The notes below the pieces were generated by a model. The model worked only from the letters and a program-made list of their open reading frames with translations. It was not told where the DNA came from and ran no database searches. Shown here in pieces: positions 1 through 11,786 of a stretch of 64,000 nucleotides of DNA. Made by a program: the position numbers and the translations under genes. Source of the DNA: Ustulina deusta (lineage: Eukaryota > Ascomycota > Sordariomycetes > Xylariales > Xylariaceae); contig JAJNNX010000032.1 of NCBI GenBank assembly GCA_023159155.1, forward strand, positions 310,001 through 374,000, written 5' to 3'. The stretch's first letter is position 1, and each line of letters starts with the position of its first letter.

Positions 1-560
1 AGTAGTACGTTTTTCTATCTTGAAATATGTGACGGGCATCGCGCACCGGGTATGGTCTACTAACACGACTGTGGTTCATCTGTATGACATTGAAACTAGA
101 TATAAAGTACATAATCACCCTGTCCCCCAAGTTTTCAACTTGCGTTGCAACCTTGATTGACTTATCCAAATTAGCCAATGTGCCAAAATTCATAGGGCGT
201 CCTATCTCACAAACTGTGCCATCTTCCAGAGTAGGGAAAAGTAAGGAGGGGTAGGGGGCCGCGACATCAGTATGTATGTGTGAGCTATAGGAGTGCCACT
301 GGACCCAGAAACGGTCTGGACAAAGGAATTACAAATGTTCCATAACATCGTCACATGAGAAATAGTTTAATAGGTAAGAAGTGACTGCATAGGGGCCAGC
401 AGTGTGGTGAGCAACTATTAATGTATTAGCATTAGGTTTCAGGAAGGTTGGTTATACTAGGATACACTTACCCAGATTTCGAGCTCCATTTGATCTTGCT
501 TTTCTTGGTACTTCTCGTCCAGGATATCTGTTTTCCTCAATCGTCAATGACTTTGAATCT
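1..560. other. intergenic, no gene recognised
   Basis: I see no supported coding region here. The right edge is the 3' flank of the minus-strand ankyrin-vWA gene, whose stop codon lies at 561-563. No RNA gene or obvious repeat was recognised. Confidence 0.5.
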
Positions 561-2368
561 CTACGTGGGCCTGTGGGTGTGGGAGTAAATACCCTCCGTC
601 ATATGGAGTACCTCCAGGACCTTGTCGTCCGTCCTAAGGCCGTCCCAGAATTTGTCCGCCTCTCGTTTGTCTTCCCAGTCCGTAATGTTCCCGATCCGAC
701 TGAGGGAGAATAAGACAACTGAGAGGGTACGAGTTATTTTTAGCGTTCACCCCTTCTCAAGTGAATGTAGTTATGGGGGATCAACTTACCCTCGCGCTTG
801 TAATCTTTGCTGTCGAGTAGGTCGCTGCATTTCCGGATCTCCTTGCGGAATCGATCTGCGTCCTGGTTCTGGTTTGCGTCTTCTGGCCCTGGCGTAGTAC
901 CCTCCATCGCGCGTTCCTGCGTTGGAAAACCATCGGTGATACACATCACAAGAAATGGACGCTTGAGCAGTTTGCCTTCATTTAATTGGTTGTACACGAG
1001 CTGATCGAGGACGTGTTTCCTTAGCATTGTTCCTATTGGCGTCCAACCGGTACCACGACCATAGTTATTGAAGATTTGCTCAATAGCAGGCTCGTCGAGA
1101 TTGTTGTTGTCCGGAGTGTCTCTGTTGATGAATCGAAGGTGACAACCTTTGTTTAGAACCTCCTTTGTTCTGGGATCAGTTATATTTGGAACTGCCCGTG
1201 TGGTGATATCGGATATTTTCTTCACGAGGTCTATTTGGGACTGCCATCGATCTCCTTTGCTGGTGCCAGGGCCGTTGTCTTCATTCCACATGGATCCGCT
1301 GTCATCTAACACAAATCCCCGGTTTAGTACGTGTCACTCTAGACAGAATTATAACTCTTACCGCAGTATAATATGGGTTGATACAAAGCCAATTTAGCGA
1401 GGGCATCGAGCTGGGCCGGCGTATTCAGGAGATTGTTGGGGTCGTTTTTAAGCTCAGCAGCCTTATCGGCGACTTGCTGGACGTAAGGATCACCAGGAGG
1501 AAAGAACCTCTCAAGGCCACCTCTGTAATGACTAGTCAGCCAGCGGTAACCTCCAAGTGTCACCTCGGGAGATCAATCACCTCGCGACCATATTTTCCAA
1601 GTTTTTCTTGAACTCCTCTGGGGTTGCCGGCTCGGAAACATCCTAGATTTGGCATTAATGACAACGTTTCGTGAGGGTATGGAACTTTGTTGAGGATGGT
1701 GTGCTCACCTCTCCTGGTAGCGGGCCAAGTTCCGTGAGACCAAAGAAAGCACGGGATGCCGCGTCGAAGATGTCGGCAAGCGGGCCGAAGCGTTTGAAGA
1801 AGGCAAGCACTGGCAAAACCCACGCTAGGATGTAGGTCATAAGACCGCCTACACCTTTACTAGGGACAATCGCAAGCGCCTCCTTTACCTTGGCGCTGTT
1901 TGGCTTAGACTCGTCTACAAGGTCGTTCGCCGTCTTGCCGGCCGCGTTTTTCTTCTCCTTCGAAGCCCCTCTCTCGACTAGTAGCTTGACAGCTTCTGGG
2001 TCGTCCCTTTTGACAGCGGCCATTAACGGCGTGTTATTTTGCACAAAGTCTGGCCCTGCATCATCGAATGTGGCGGGATTCTTGTCGAGAAGAAGCTGGA
2101 TCAGCCGTCGTCTCTCCCGTGGAGCGTCTGCCGCCAGGTACATTGGTGTTCGTCCATCACGAGTTTTCGCATCAGCCCTCGCGCCATTGTCTAATAGAAG
2201 CTTAACCGTCGTCGCACTGCCAGCAAGCAACGCTTTGGCTAGTGGTGTCAAGCCGGATTTGGGTTCTTGTGCATTGAGAGCATCTGGGTTTTCATTAAGA
2301 AAGGCTTGCAGTTTAACTGCGTTGAGTACTGGCGGGATAGCCCCAGCAGCGTCCCAGATATTGCTCAT
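561..2368 (-). CDS. ankyrin-repeat and von Willebrand A domain protein, five exons
   Basis: Five exons join in frame: 2368-1709, 1642-1581, 1522-1362, 1305-790 and 718-561, giving about 518 aa. The first 200 residues are ankyrin repeats (GLTPLAKALLAG, DGRTPMYLAA, NNTPLMAAVKRDD) followed by a hydrophobic stretch near residue 200. A vWA domain starts near residue 288 with a MIDAS motif D-D-S-G-S at 295-299, and the later GTGWTPIG and CITDGFPT segments fit that fold. vWA domains bind metal and usually a protein partner, so a scaffold or sensor role is inferred, with no known substrate. The MIDAS motif only appears once the 1306-1361 intron is removed. The ATG at 2368 begins MSNIWDAAG. An in-frame ATG at 2449 would add 27 unconvincing residues. 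The 58-nt intron 1523-1580 contains a CTGAC branch site. Confidence 0.75.
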
Positions 2369-3563
2369 GATAGATGTTGGTGTGACTCGACAGTTTTCAC
2401 AAAAAGAATATCCTGACGGATTGCTATGAGAAGTAGTCGTGGAGAACAAAAAATCGATCAGAGAGGAGCATGAGCTTTGTATTCAGTTGAGTGTTGAAAA
2501 ATATTAAACCGCAAGCTAGTAATACCTTCCCACACGGCGTCACCGGGATGTAGTATACACAAGAGTGGCCTCCCTTGGCCTACACAATTCCAACCAACCC
2601 CCACGTCTTGTCGAGCAACATCAATCTGACTGACATCCTAGCAGTGCGTGTGAGGTCATGGAACTCCAAGGCGGTGACAATATATGGCGGGCGACGAGCT
2701 TAGCCGTCACGATATACTACAGAGCGGCCGTTGCGGTTACGGCGCTGACGAATATTGATCCTGCCCTTGTCGAGCTGTAGGATACCCAGTAAATATTGAA
2801 TCCACCTGGTGGGATTGAGTATGCGTAGTCACCCTATCTGCGGACCCTCATGTTTAGCTGCAGGCCTTCCCCATGTAGGGTAGTGAGGTATCTGATGTAC
2901 ATCATACATGAAGCTGAAATGTCGGTGGAGGGCTGAACTCCCAACTTTAGCACGAACTGACACTTCCTGGCACAATCTGGTCGGCAGTTAATATGCCTTG
3001 ACGTAGTGAGTTGGCACTCCCTAATTGGCCTGGTGATTCATGATAAGTATCCAGGAGAATACATGGATGTCAAGGTTACCCAACCCTCCATCCTCCCTGC
3101 ACATCCGTACAGCCACGAACCTGGGTTCATGACAGCTTGCGCTAAGACGAAACAGGTAGACAGTGGCAAGCTGAACGTCCCAAAGTAGCGCTGCATTGCA
3201 TGCCCCCGCAGTGCCGCAATCATACCCTACCTCGTCTTGTGTCTTGTCCGATGTACTTGGTAGGACTCGAAAGTCTAAGTGGAGGAGTAGTTATACACAT
3301 GCAGATACTGGGAGAACGAATGAGATACGGGAATGTAACTTATCACAAGAATACACTGCAGATTGAGGGGCGACTCATTGCTGCCTTTACAGGTGCTGAA
3401 CCATCACGTCGGAGTAGGTGAGCTCCTCGCGTGGAGTATGTCTGTAGGTATATTGTTCACCTTGATTCCTCTGCGTCAATAGAGCTTGAGGCGATACACA
3501 CAAAGGCAACCTGAATCTAACGAAACTGTTTGATAACGCAATATCCCATTCATAAGCACATCA
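2369..3563. other. intergenic between divergent genes
   Basis: This presumably holds the promoters of the ankyrin-vWA gene (-) and the MDR oxidoreductase gene (+). The open frames are short and lack recognisable domains. No repeat or RNA gene was seen. Confidence 0.5.
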
Positions 3564-4607
3564 ATGGAGGACAATTACGCAGCCATCCTCCTCAGGCAAA
3601 TGAGGAAGCCTCTTGATGTAGATTCAGTCGACTCCCGGTTCCCCGACGAAAATGAAATTGTTATCAAGAACGCCGCGGTCTCGGTAAACCCTATTGACGC
3701 CGCAATGCAGAACGGGTACGTGGTCAACATGACTACTCCGGGGATTTTAGGAGCGGACGTGGCTGGGGAAGTTGTCGAGGTTGGCTCCCAAGTCAATCGG
3801 TTCAGCGTCGGAGACCGAGTCATGGGCCACGCCCTTCGCCTCGCAACTGACGATGATCGCCACGCCGGCTTCCAGAACTACACTGTCCTCTGGCCGAATA
3901 TGGCGTGTCCTATCCCGCCGAATCTGTCCTACGAGGACGCCGCTACTATGCCGCTGGGAATATCCACTGCCGCGTCGGCACTTTTCCAAGAGGAATCGCT
4001 CGGCCTCGACCCGCCCGTTTTGTACCCTCCCGCTCGAGATGAATGGGTTATTATCGCGGGCGCGACAGGAAACGTCGGTAGCCACGGTGTTCGGCTCGCA
4101 TCCGCCGCTGGATATAAGGTGATCGGAACGGCATCAACGTCGGCTTTCGATCTCGCAAGGAAGCTGGGCGCGACCGAGTTAGTGGACTATAAGGATAAAA
4201 ACCTGGCCGACACGCTGGTGCAAAGGCTGTCAGGCAAGATAGTCGCCGGCGCCTTCGACGCAAGCGGAGTCGGGTCATCAATCATAGCATTAGCGAATGC
4301 AGTCGCCAGGAGTGAAGGAAAGAAAGTGGTATCTACGGTTTCGGATGAGTTCCCTGGCAAAGAGGTTCCTGACGGTGTCAGTGTAGAGCTCATTTTCGCG
4401 ATTGATATTCGCGACAAAGAGGTAAGCAAGAGAGTCTGGGAGGACTTCCTGCCAGATGCCCTCGCGACTGGGAAATACTTCAGCCCATATCCTCGGGCGC
4501 GGGTCTTTGGAGATGGACTCGAAGTGATCCAGGCCGCCATGGACAACGAAGCGGATCCTAAAAAGAAGGCACCAGCAGGGCTGAAGGCGGTGGTTACGCT
4601 CCAATAG
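3564..4607 (+). CDS. MDR-family zinc-less alcohol dehydrogenase / enoyl reductase-like
   Basis: A single exon of 347 aa. The N-terminal GroES-like domain has NPIDAAMQNG (about 42-51) and GADVAGEVVEVG (63-74). The Rossmann domain has the NADP-binding motif AGATGNVG at 165-172. No structural zinc cysteine cluster is visible, which fits the zinc-independent quinone-oxidoreductase/trans-acting enoyl-reductase branch of medium-chain dehydrogenases. Members reduce activated C=C bonds with NADPH, and several serve as stand-alone enoyl reductases in fungal secondary-metabolite clusters. The neighbouring aminotransferase, tyrosinase and NRPS-like genes make such a role plausible but unproven. Family is confident, substrate unknown. 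Confidence 0.85.
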   Translation: MEDNYAAILLRQMRKPLDVDSVDSRFPDENEIVIKNAAVSVNPIDAAMQNGYVVNMTTPGILGADVAGEVVEVGSQVNRFSVGDRVMGHALRLATDDDRHAGFQNYTVLWPNMACPIPPNLSYEDAATMPLGISTAASALFQEESLGLDPPVLYPPARDEWVIIAGATGNVGSHGVRLASAAGYKVIGTASTSAFDLARKLGATELVDYKDKNLADTLVQRLSGKIVAGAFDASGVGSSIIALANAVARSEGKKVVSTVSDEFPGKEVPDGVSVELIFAIDIRDKEVSKRVWEDFLPDALATGKYFSPYPRARVFGDGLEVIQAAMDNEADPKKKAPAGLKAVVTLQ

Positions 4608-5647
4608 ACTCGCATAAAAAGTAGCATATGGCGAATATCTATAGGTACCTATCTAGATAGGAAATCTTCAGTTATCAGGATTTAGCACTCTACTCGCAAT
4701 TCACCAACGTTGTCCGTGGTTAGTGCCAATTATTCATTACCTTCTTAACAATTCTCTGCTCCCCCTTTCGGTGCTGGACCTAGTGTCTTCATACGGCTGT
4801 GGAGATGATAAATCTCGACTGCACACTACTGTCCTAATAAGTTGGAATCCTGGATACGATTTACTAGTGTCAGTATACTAATCTAATGTTTCCAGGCTGC
4901 AGAGTAGATCGACATATCGTACTTACTGTTCAGCTCTACCTTTTCCATTAGTCTCTCCAGAGGAACAGGGTCGGGAACGAGCAACGAACAAGCATACCTA
5001 GTGTTTGGCATTCCAAGAGCTTTCTCAGCACCGCTACTATAGACCAAACAACAAATGTGCCTTTTAATTGGACATGCTTGGAGCTGGGGTTCAGGTGAGC
5101 ATGGGTAAGTGACACTTGCTTACATAGTGTATACTATACATTACAAGTAGAGTGCTTATTTCCCAATTTGGGAAAAAGCAAATTGATGCCAATGAGCTGA
5201 GTATACTGCGTACTACGTATACCTCGGTTAGGTAGGTACACTAGTAGACAACTAGATCTGCACAACCTCTGCACGCTAGTGCAGACGGTAATTGAAGATC
5301 CCAGAATCGCTTGGCATGTGGGACAGAACACAATCCTACCTAGCTCAAGTACAGGAACTGTTTCCATCATGTATCGGGACTTGTAGCGGTATAGCGGTAC
5401 ATTATACTTGAATCTGATCCGTCGGATCTATCCACTTGTTGACTTCTCACTGTGAAAGAAAAAGAGTTCTGATGTGAGGGATGAGAAACCCATGGCTGAA
5501 ATTTCTCTTTTCAGATAGAAATATTAAGCTTAAAAATTCTTCATATTCGTTTCATGACAATCAACAGCTCTCTCTCTATTTCGGTAGTGTCTTTTGCTTG
5601 TTACCATTCTTGTTCTTTGATTCTATAGCCCTCCCTGCTGTTTCAAG
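4608..5647. other. intergenic region
   Basis: About 1 kb between two plus-strand genes, AT-rich with short TACCTA/TAGGTA-type motifs. A pyrimidine-rich tract (ctctctctatttc) lies shortly before the aminotransferase ATG at 5648, as is common near fungal transcription starts. No gene was recognised. Confidence 0.5.
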
Positions 5648-7151
5648 ATGAGTTCTTCACAGGCGAGAAAAGATGCACCATCTGGCGACTCACCTCTGGA
5701 CCACGACTTCCACAGCGCCTGGGGAAGTATTTACACGAATCGCAGCACCGTTGGCGACAAGGAAATCCTTCCCCTGTGGCAGGAATATGCAGTCGACAAG
5801 GGCTCGGTCGATAGAAAGTATCAGCTTCTGTTGAACGAGTACACCGACCTTTTCCACAAAGTCTTTAGTGGCTACTATCCAATCTCCATGCATGCTCACG
5901 CCACGGACTCGATCATGCCAACAACCATTGCCAGTCTCATCCTCAACACTGCCGCTACAAGCCCCTTGGTGCTGGACTCTCCTATTTTGAGACCTAAGGC
6001 GGACGAGAAGCCCGAGGAGACGGGGATGAGAGTTCGCGATTTCGCGCTAAACTTTCTGGGCTGGAATGAGACACATGTTCTTGCTCCCACTTTCGTGGTA
6101 GCCGACAACATCTATGGTGCCGGGTATGGGCCGCTTGTGAGTAGACAACTTATTCGATGGGGCACGCACGGACTACTGACAGGTATTCGGAACACAGGCG
6201 CACGCGTCAAAGGAGTGGGAGACAAGTGCAATCGCCGCTGGGCCAAAGCCTATTGTGGTCAATATGAGAGAAGCAGATGAGGAGACGTTGAATGCCCAAT
6301 TTGCGGCAGCCAAGGAGAAAGGCGCCATCGCGGTACTCTTCGATATGGTCAGCACAGAAGACGGGCTCGTTTTTCCGCCTGAAAAGTTCGGTCTAGTCAA
6401 GGCGTGCTGCGCTCGGAACCGGTTGTTGCTCATTGTGGATGAGACAATGACGGCGATGCGGTGTGGCGCTCCTTTTGCATTTCAGAGACCCGAGTATGCA
6501 CGCGAAGGGGTAGAGTTCCAGCCTGACTTTGTCATATTCGGGAAAGGTATCGGCGTGAGCGGCATCGCGATAGGGTTTGGGGGCGTCATGACCAAGGGTC
6601 TCACATACACGAAATCCGAGGACATTCGCCAAACAATACGATACTGGCGCGCCCTCGTGAGCCGGCCGATAAGAACACCCAACCTCCTTGAGGCGCTCAG
6701 TATCCTGCGTGCATCAGTGGCGGAAAACTGGCCGGAGCAGAGCGAGCGCATTGGAGAAGCCATTCGCGATGTACTGCACGAGCTTGAGCCCGATACCAAG
6801 GAACCCGGTGCCATCCAAGGCCTGGGAGCTGTGATCGCGATAGACAGGAATATAGCTCTGCGGCACCGTGTCATGTGCGCCATCAGGCGTCGCAGTCCTT
6901 GGTGTCGGTTTCTTCCGAAGCTAGGCAGCACCTCTGCCGATCGGGACGGGCTCATGAAAGTCTTTGGGCAAGAGAGCAAAGAGCAGAGGCAAATTATGTC
7001 TCAGGAAGCCGAAAAATGCGGTGCGATTCCGTTGTGGTGCTTCATCTGCGGGATTGAAGCAACATCGGAAGACTGGTGCCGAACTTGTTACCTATCTTAC
7101 TGCAACAATGAGGTGTGCGTACAGGCCTTCCATAGACACGCGTGCATATAA
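5648..7151 (+). CDS. class III PLP-dependent aminotransferase with C-terminal MYND-like zinc motif
   Basis: Two exons, 5648-6136 and 6198-7151, are separated by a 61-nt intron with a GTGAGT donor. They give 480 aa reading through GYGPL into AHASKEWET. The PLP fold is indicated by the IVDET motif (Asp near 244) and FGKG (Schiff-base Lys near 279), typical of class III (ornithine/4-aminobutyrate type) aminotransferases. The last 40 residues are unusual: cysteines at about 444, 447, 457, 460, 465 and 470, His 475 and Cys 479, in the order C-C-C-C-C-C-H-C expected for a MYND finger. The reading frame is continuous, so this is a true fusion unless the assembly is wrong. The gene converges on the tyrosinase gene, with 399 bp between the stops. 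Amino acceptor and donor cannot be told from sequence. Confidence 0.8.
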
Positions 7152-7550
7152 AATAGATGTTTAGATATAGTTAGACTAGAGGGATAAATTGATGCTATAC
7201 TTGAATATGTGGATCCTTCTAGGTCGGACCAGTGATAGCTAAGCGAAAGGGCACTGTGACACAGCCCCAGGCGGCTGGTACCGGCCCACACAAATAACTA
7301 GGATTAATACCTCCCACCCTAGCCAGGTACCCTAGTTAGTTTTCTACAAATACCTCTCAATACAGATCTTCAGAACACACTAGACCTAAGCCACCAATGT
7401 GACTAGATCTGTAGAGGCACTGTATTGGAGGCACATAATCAAGCGGAGCAGTGTAACAAATATATATATAAGAGAGAGTGTGTGTGTCGTGGAAATATAG
7501 TCAAATTGAAACAATGAGGAGCCAACCTGGGGGGCAATGGCCAGCTCGCT
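7152..7550. other. intergenic between convergent genes
   Basis: The shared 3' flank of the aminotransferase and tyrosinase genes. It contains a short microsatellite of TA, GA and TG dinucleotides at about 7461-7488. No gene was recognised. Confidence 0.5.
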
Positions 7551-10274
7551 TCAGGACACTCTACCAGTAGTATTGGCCGTGATCTCCCTTGCCATGACTG
7601 GCGCCGCGCGCGACGGGGTGCTATAGTAGTACACGTGTGTCACGTCTTTCTTGATCTCCCTCTTGTACGACAGAGCCTTCTGTCCATCTACGTAAATGTC
7701 GAACCAGTCCTCCTTGATGTCGACCCTGAGCTCTGGACGCTCGCTAAACCAGGGGCTTGGCGAAAACTCCTTGATCACGTCGTAACCCTTTCCGGCCAAC
7801 TTGTGGTTGCATTGCACAACTCTGCGCCCGTTCTTTATCACCATGGAGAGTAGGATGTCGTAGTTCTCCGTGTCAAGTGCGTCAGCCGTACTCTCCGGAT
7901 TCCAGTTGAGGAGCGCAATGCCCGTTCCAGTCTCGCGAGCTGGCTTAGCCAAGTTCATCGACGGCGATGTGAAGGCTATAGAACCTCCCACCGGTACCGA
8001 CTCTGAGAGCTTATTGATCTTGGAGACGGTGATGTTGTTGCCAACAACCCCCCTACGTCACGCAGTTGGTTAAAGTCACTTCCGGGACAGGGGTTGATCA
8101 CTTACGTCGGTGCCTGAGGCTCTGTTAAGCCTGTTCCTAAATTGGGTATAACTTCAGGTTCATCGAACGTTGGTAGAGTTTCGGGATTTGAACTGTATGA
8201 CATTTGGGTCTTGGAGACGTCAATCGTGAGATCCAATGTAGCTTCCCATTTTTCCTTGGGAATAGGTTTCCCACCCTATCCATAGATATTAGCCAGTCTG
8301 CTTCATGTTTCGTTTCACACGCGGGGACTAACAATGTCTACGACTCTCCAATACATCCTCTTCAGGACCTCCTCGACTATGGGTGGCTCAAGGCTCTTTA
8401 TCTGCTGCTGTTTGAACATCTTTATGAGGTACGACGTGACGGGAACATAGGCCGTCGTCTGTGTGTCCCGGGCCTGTCCTTCTTTGCAGTTGCTGCAGAC
8501 TTCCTCGCCGTCTTCATTTTCGGGTGTTTGGCTGAAGTTGAACACGTTGGTGACGAAGTCTTCAGTTTTAAAACTCTCTTCGGTTTCTGCTTCAGACTTC
8601 AAGAAGACCTCAATGTTGAAGGGATGACCACCCAATGCAAACCTAGGTGATCATCGGTATAAGCAATGCTAAACAGCCGAGAACAAAATGAAATAGACAG
8701 GATACCATACTTTGAATATTTAATGCTGAGGGCGTAGTCCCACGTCTTGGCCCCGTCATCGAGTTTCTCCACCCCTGGCACCTTATCAACTAGGATCAGC
8801 GCTTCTTGACGACTAATACCATAATTGTCATTCACCATCTTGAGCAGCTGAGCGGGAGTCTCGTTTCCAGTAGGGAGCTCCGGGTATGTGTAGCCGAGTT
8901 TAAACCAGTCACGAGTATCATCGGGTGTCCAAACGGTACCCGTCGTATCCTTGTGGAAAGGACGCAGGGGCGTCTTGTTTGTGATCACGGTACCACGGCC
9001 GACTATTTTTTGATCGAAATACCTCTGGACATCTGCCACAATCCATTTGTCCGGATTCAGGGACTGCCACAAAGCAAACAAACGATCGATATTGCTGTGT
9101 CAGTTCAAATGGGAATTAGCAAACGCGCTGATATGTGTAGCAAGTAGTCCTCACCAGTGATGGAGCCAGAATATTGGATCGAATGTCGCAACTGGAATTT
9201 GGGACATGTGGCCACCATTACCGCCAACCCAGTAATGGATGTTGTTGTGTATGAATTCTAGGTTGATGTCATTTGTCACCTTGGACGTGCTGGCCGTCGC
9301 ACTCTTCATATTCTCATCTCTGGCGAGCGTAGCAAAGTGAGTATAGTCCATTGGATAGGTCAACAGTCGGTACACTAGCTCCGCGGCTGTACCGTAATCC
9401 GCGTCCGTAACAGAAGAGTGTTTGGTCATGAATTCATCTACATCCTTGTCGTGGACTGCTCCGTTAACCCAAGTGTCACTGCCAGACTTACGGTCGTCCT
9501 CAGATGGGCAACGGCTGGTTGCAATGCACTCTCCATACTATAAATGACAGAGTATTAGTGGAATAATCGCTACAGAGTAAATCGACGAGAGCGCCTACTT
9601 CAAAAGGCTCGCCGCCGTCGAAATTTACGATGGATCCCACCCCATAGGCCTTCATCTTCTTGTCATTAGGCATCCGGAATTGATAAAGCGGATTTGCTAT
9701 TTCGACCTTTGGCTCGCCTCCAATTGCGATGCTCACGCTTTTGTACCGGGCGAACTGAGGCATTCTAGGGTTCTTGGCCCAGTCCCAAAACGGGAGACGC
9801 CAAGTGCGAGCAGCTGCGAGGTACTTGTCCTTATACTTCGGGTACTTGGGAATGATTTCGTTCACCATGATCTCATAGAGACGTTGCTAGATGTACCATC
9901 ATGAGCGAGAGCCAACGAAGCTAACACGTAGGAAATACCTCATAGAGCAGCATGTAAGGCCGGTGCCAGTTCGGAAACAGCAAATTGCCATGATAGCAAT
10001 ATCCGGTCCTGCCAATTTCTTTCTGAGTAGTGAAGGGTTCGTCGAAGGGCTGATAAGGAAACCCATGTATACCTGCGATTTGGAAGTACGAGTCCCTGTC
10101 AGCCGGGTCGACGGCTTGAAGTCTCTTGAGAGCCAGCAGGTAGAGGATGAACTGGATCTTGTCTGTTGGATCCTTGCTGGTACTCCATTCATCGAAATCT
10201 CGCCTGACTGGGACTTTGCCATCGGGACCCAAGCCGTCCTTGATACCGGTGATAGGGTAGTAGCGATAACTCAT
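7551..10274 (-). CDS. tyrosinase with C-terminal galectin-like domain, seven exons
   Basis: Exons 10274-9939, 9886-9599, 9537-9155, 9094-8711, 8642-8333, 8275-8106 and 8052-7551 join in frame to 790 aa. The type-3 copper centre is complete: CuA His70, His95 and His104 (GIHG, CYHG, NWHRPY) and CuB His305, His309 and His334/335 (HNNIH, FWLHH followed by CNIDR). Cys93 two residues before His95 fits the Cys-His thioether of fungal tyrosinases. A CSNC motif at 513-516 matches the copper-loading CxxC of the C-terminal shielding domain. The enzyme should hydroxylate monophenols and oxidise diphenols to quinones, as in melanin or tyrosine metabolism. No signal peptide is seen. Residues from about 630 to 785 form an extra beta-rich domain resembling a galectin (VVQCNHK, then WFDIYVDGQ), making the protein longer than typical 550-620 aa tyrosinases. 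Confidence 0.88.
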
Positions 10275-11786
10275 CGTGATCAGTGGTTCATGGGTATTAG
10301 CGTGGGAGTGCGTATGAGGGAGTGCGTATGATGAAGTCCGCAGGAAAAGAAAAAAAAAACGAAAGGCGAGGTATAGCTGGAGGGGGGAGACCGGGCTGTA
10401 AGGGGTAATGTATAGAGATTGTTGATAGCGCTAATAGTTGCACATTTTGCTTTAATACATATTATGTAAATAACCTATTTATTAAAAATTTCTAATTCTT
10501 GTAGCTGGTAAGAAATTCATGTTTCCAAAAATTGAAGTCTGATAGTATTGGGTATAAGGGTAAAGTTTTGGCTACCGTAGAGCAACCCAAATCTCAATAC
10601 TGGAGGGTCTGGAGTATGCAAGCTGGGGCCAGCACATGTACAGCTTCACTTCAGGCAACTCCAACTTCAACATACCCCTCATTCATCGCTTATTGATACG
10701 TTCTCTTCCGGAATAGCCGATGCGATTGTTCAGGTGAGTTTAAACTAATATTGATCCATGCGTCGCATCCCGTCTGCATGCGATGGGATTCCTGGCAAGG
10801 TATTTTGCTGCTGGTATCATCTCAGGTGGGCCATAGAGAGCCGTATGTGAGCCAAACAGAAGTGCATGTCACGGCACGACTTGGACCATGACAAAGGTCC
10901 CATCTGCATGAAAGGTGAAGAGCGGTGGAGAGACTATCTTCATTGGAGTCATACTGGAACAATCCGCAGTTGGCGCCATTACACCAAGTGGAATACCGCT
11001 CTCTGGTAGCGTGGAGGTCACGATAAGTACTTGTACACAATTGCCTAAATAGGGTACACGGAGTGGCGAGACAACCAATGCGAATTTACAGATGTTCCCC
11101 AGCTATTGTGCTCCCGGTTAGCGCATACATGGTTGTTTCCCGATTGGTAGTCTACATGGCATGCAAGGGTAAGACATGAGCTGAACATGCCGCCTAGACT
11201 CCATGGGGAGCTGACAACTACACTAGCGAATTGTAGTGTATTCCTCAACTAAACAGGAAATGTCGAGGATCGACAAGCCTTTGATATCCGCTACAGAGTA
11301 CACAGTGTCGCCGTATAGTGTGCGTTATCTTTTCCTTGAGCTGTATACTGTACCAGGGGGGAATACACTAGAAGCTATAGAAGAGACGGTGAGTATAGTT
11401 CCCCATACAGTATTTGATGTTCTTGGAAGGCTGAAGAACGGCGATCAGTTTTAGTGCTGTATTCAGATTACCGCGGAACAGGCTCAATACTTAGTCATAG
11501 GTAGGTTGTGCTTAGACTGAATTAATCAAGAAGCAATTAAATGACGACAACTACAGCTATACAAGACTAGCTCCCGGGGTGCTCCCTGGTTTCCCACTGA
11601 GTATTGTTTATATTACACGAGGTTGTATATAGAACCTCTCAAGAGTGCTCTCAAGTCCACCAGAGATGAGTTCATCATTGACCTGTAACTCTCCCTTAAC
11701 TCACCCCCTTCTTCCCTTGTTCTTAACTTATTCGTGTCTATGTTCATCGGACCATTGGGCTATCCTGTTGCCGAGCTGTGATTGTG
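10275..11786. other. intergenic between divergent tyrosinase and NRPS-like genes
   Basis: A 1.5-kb divergent promoter region. A purine-rich tract with an A-run lies at about 10347-10360, just upstream of the tyrosinase ATG. No coding region with a recognisable domain was seen, and the short open frames look random. Confidence 0.5.
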
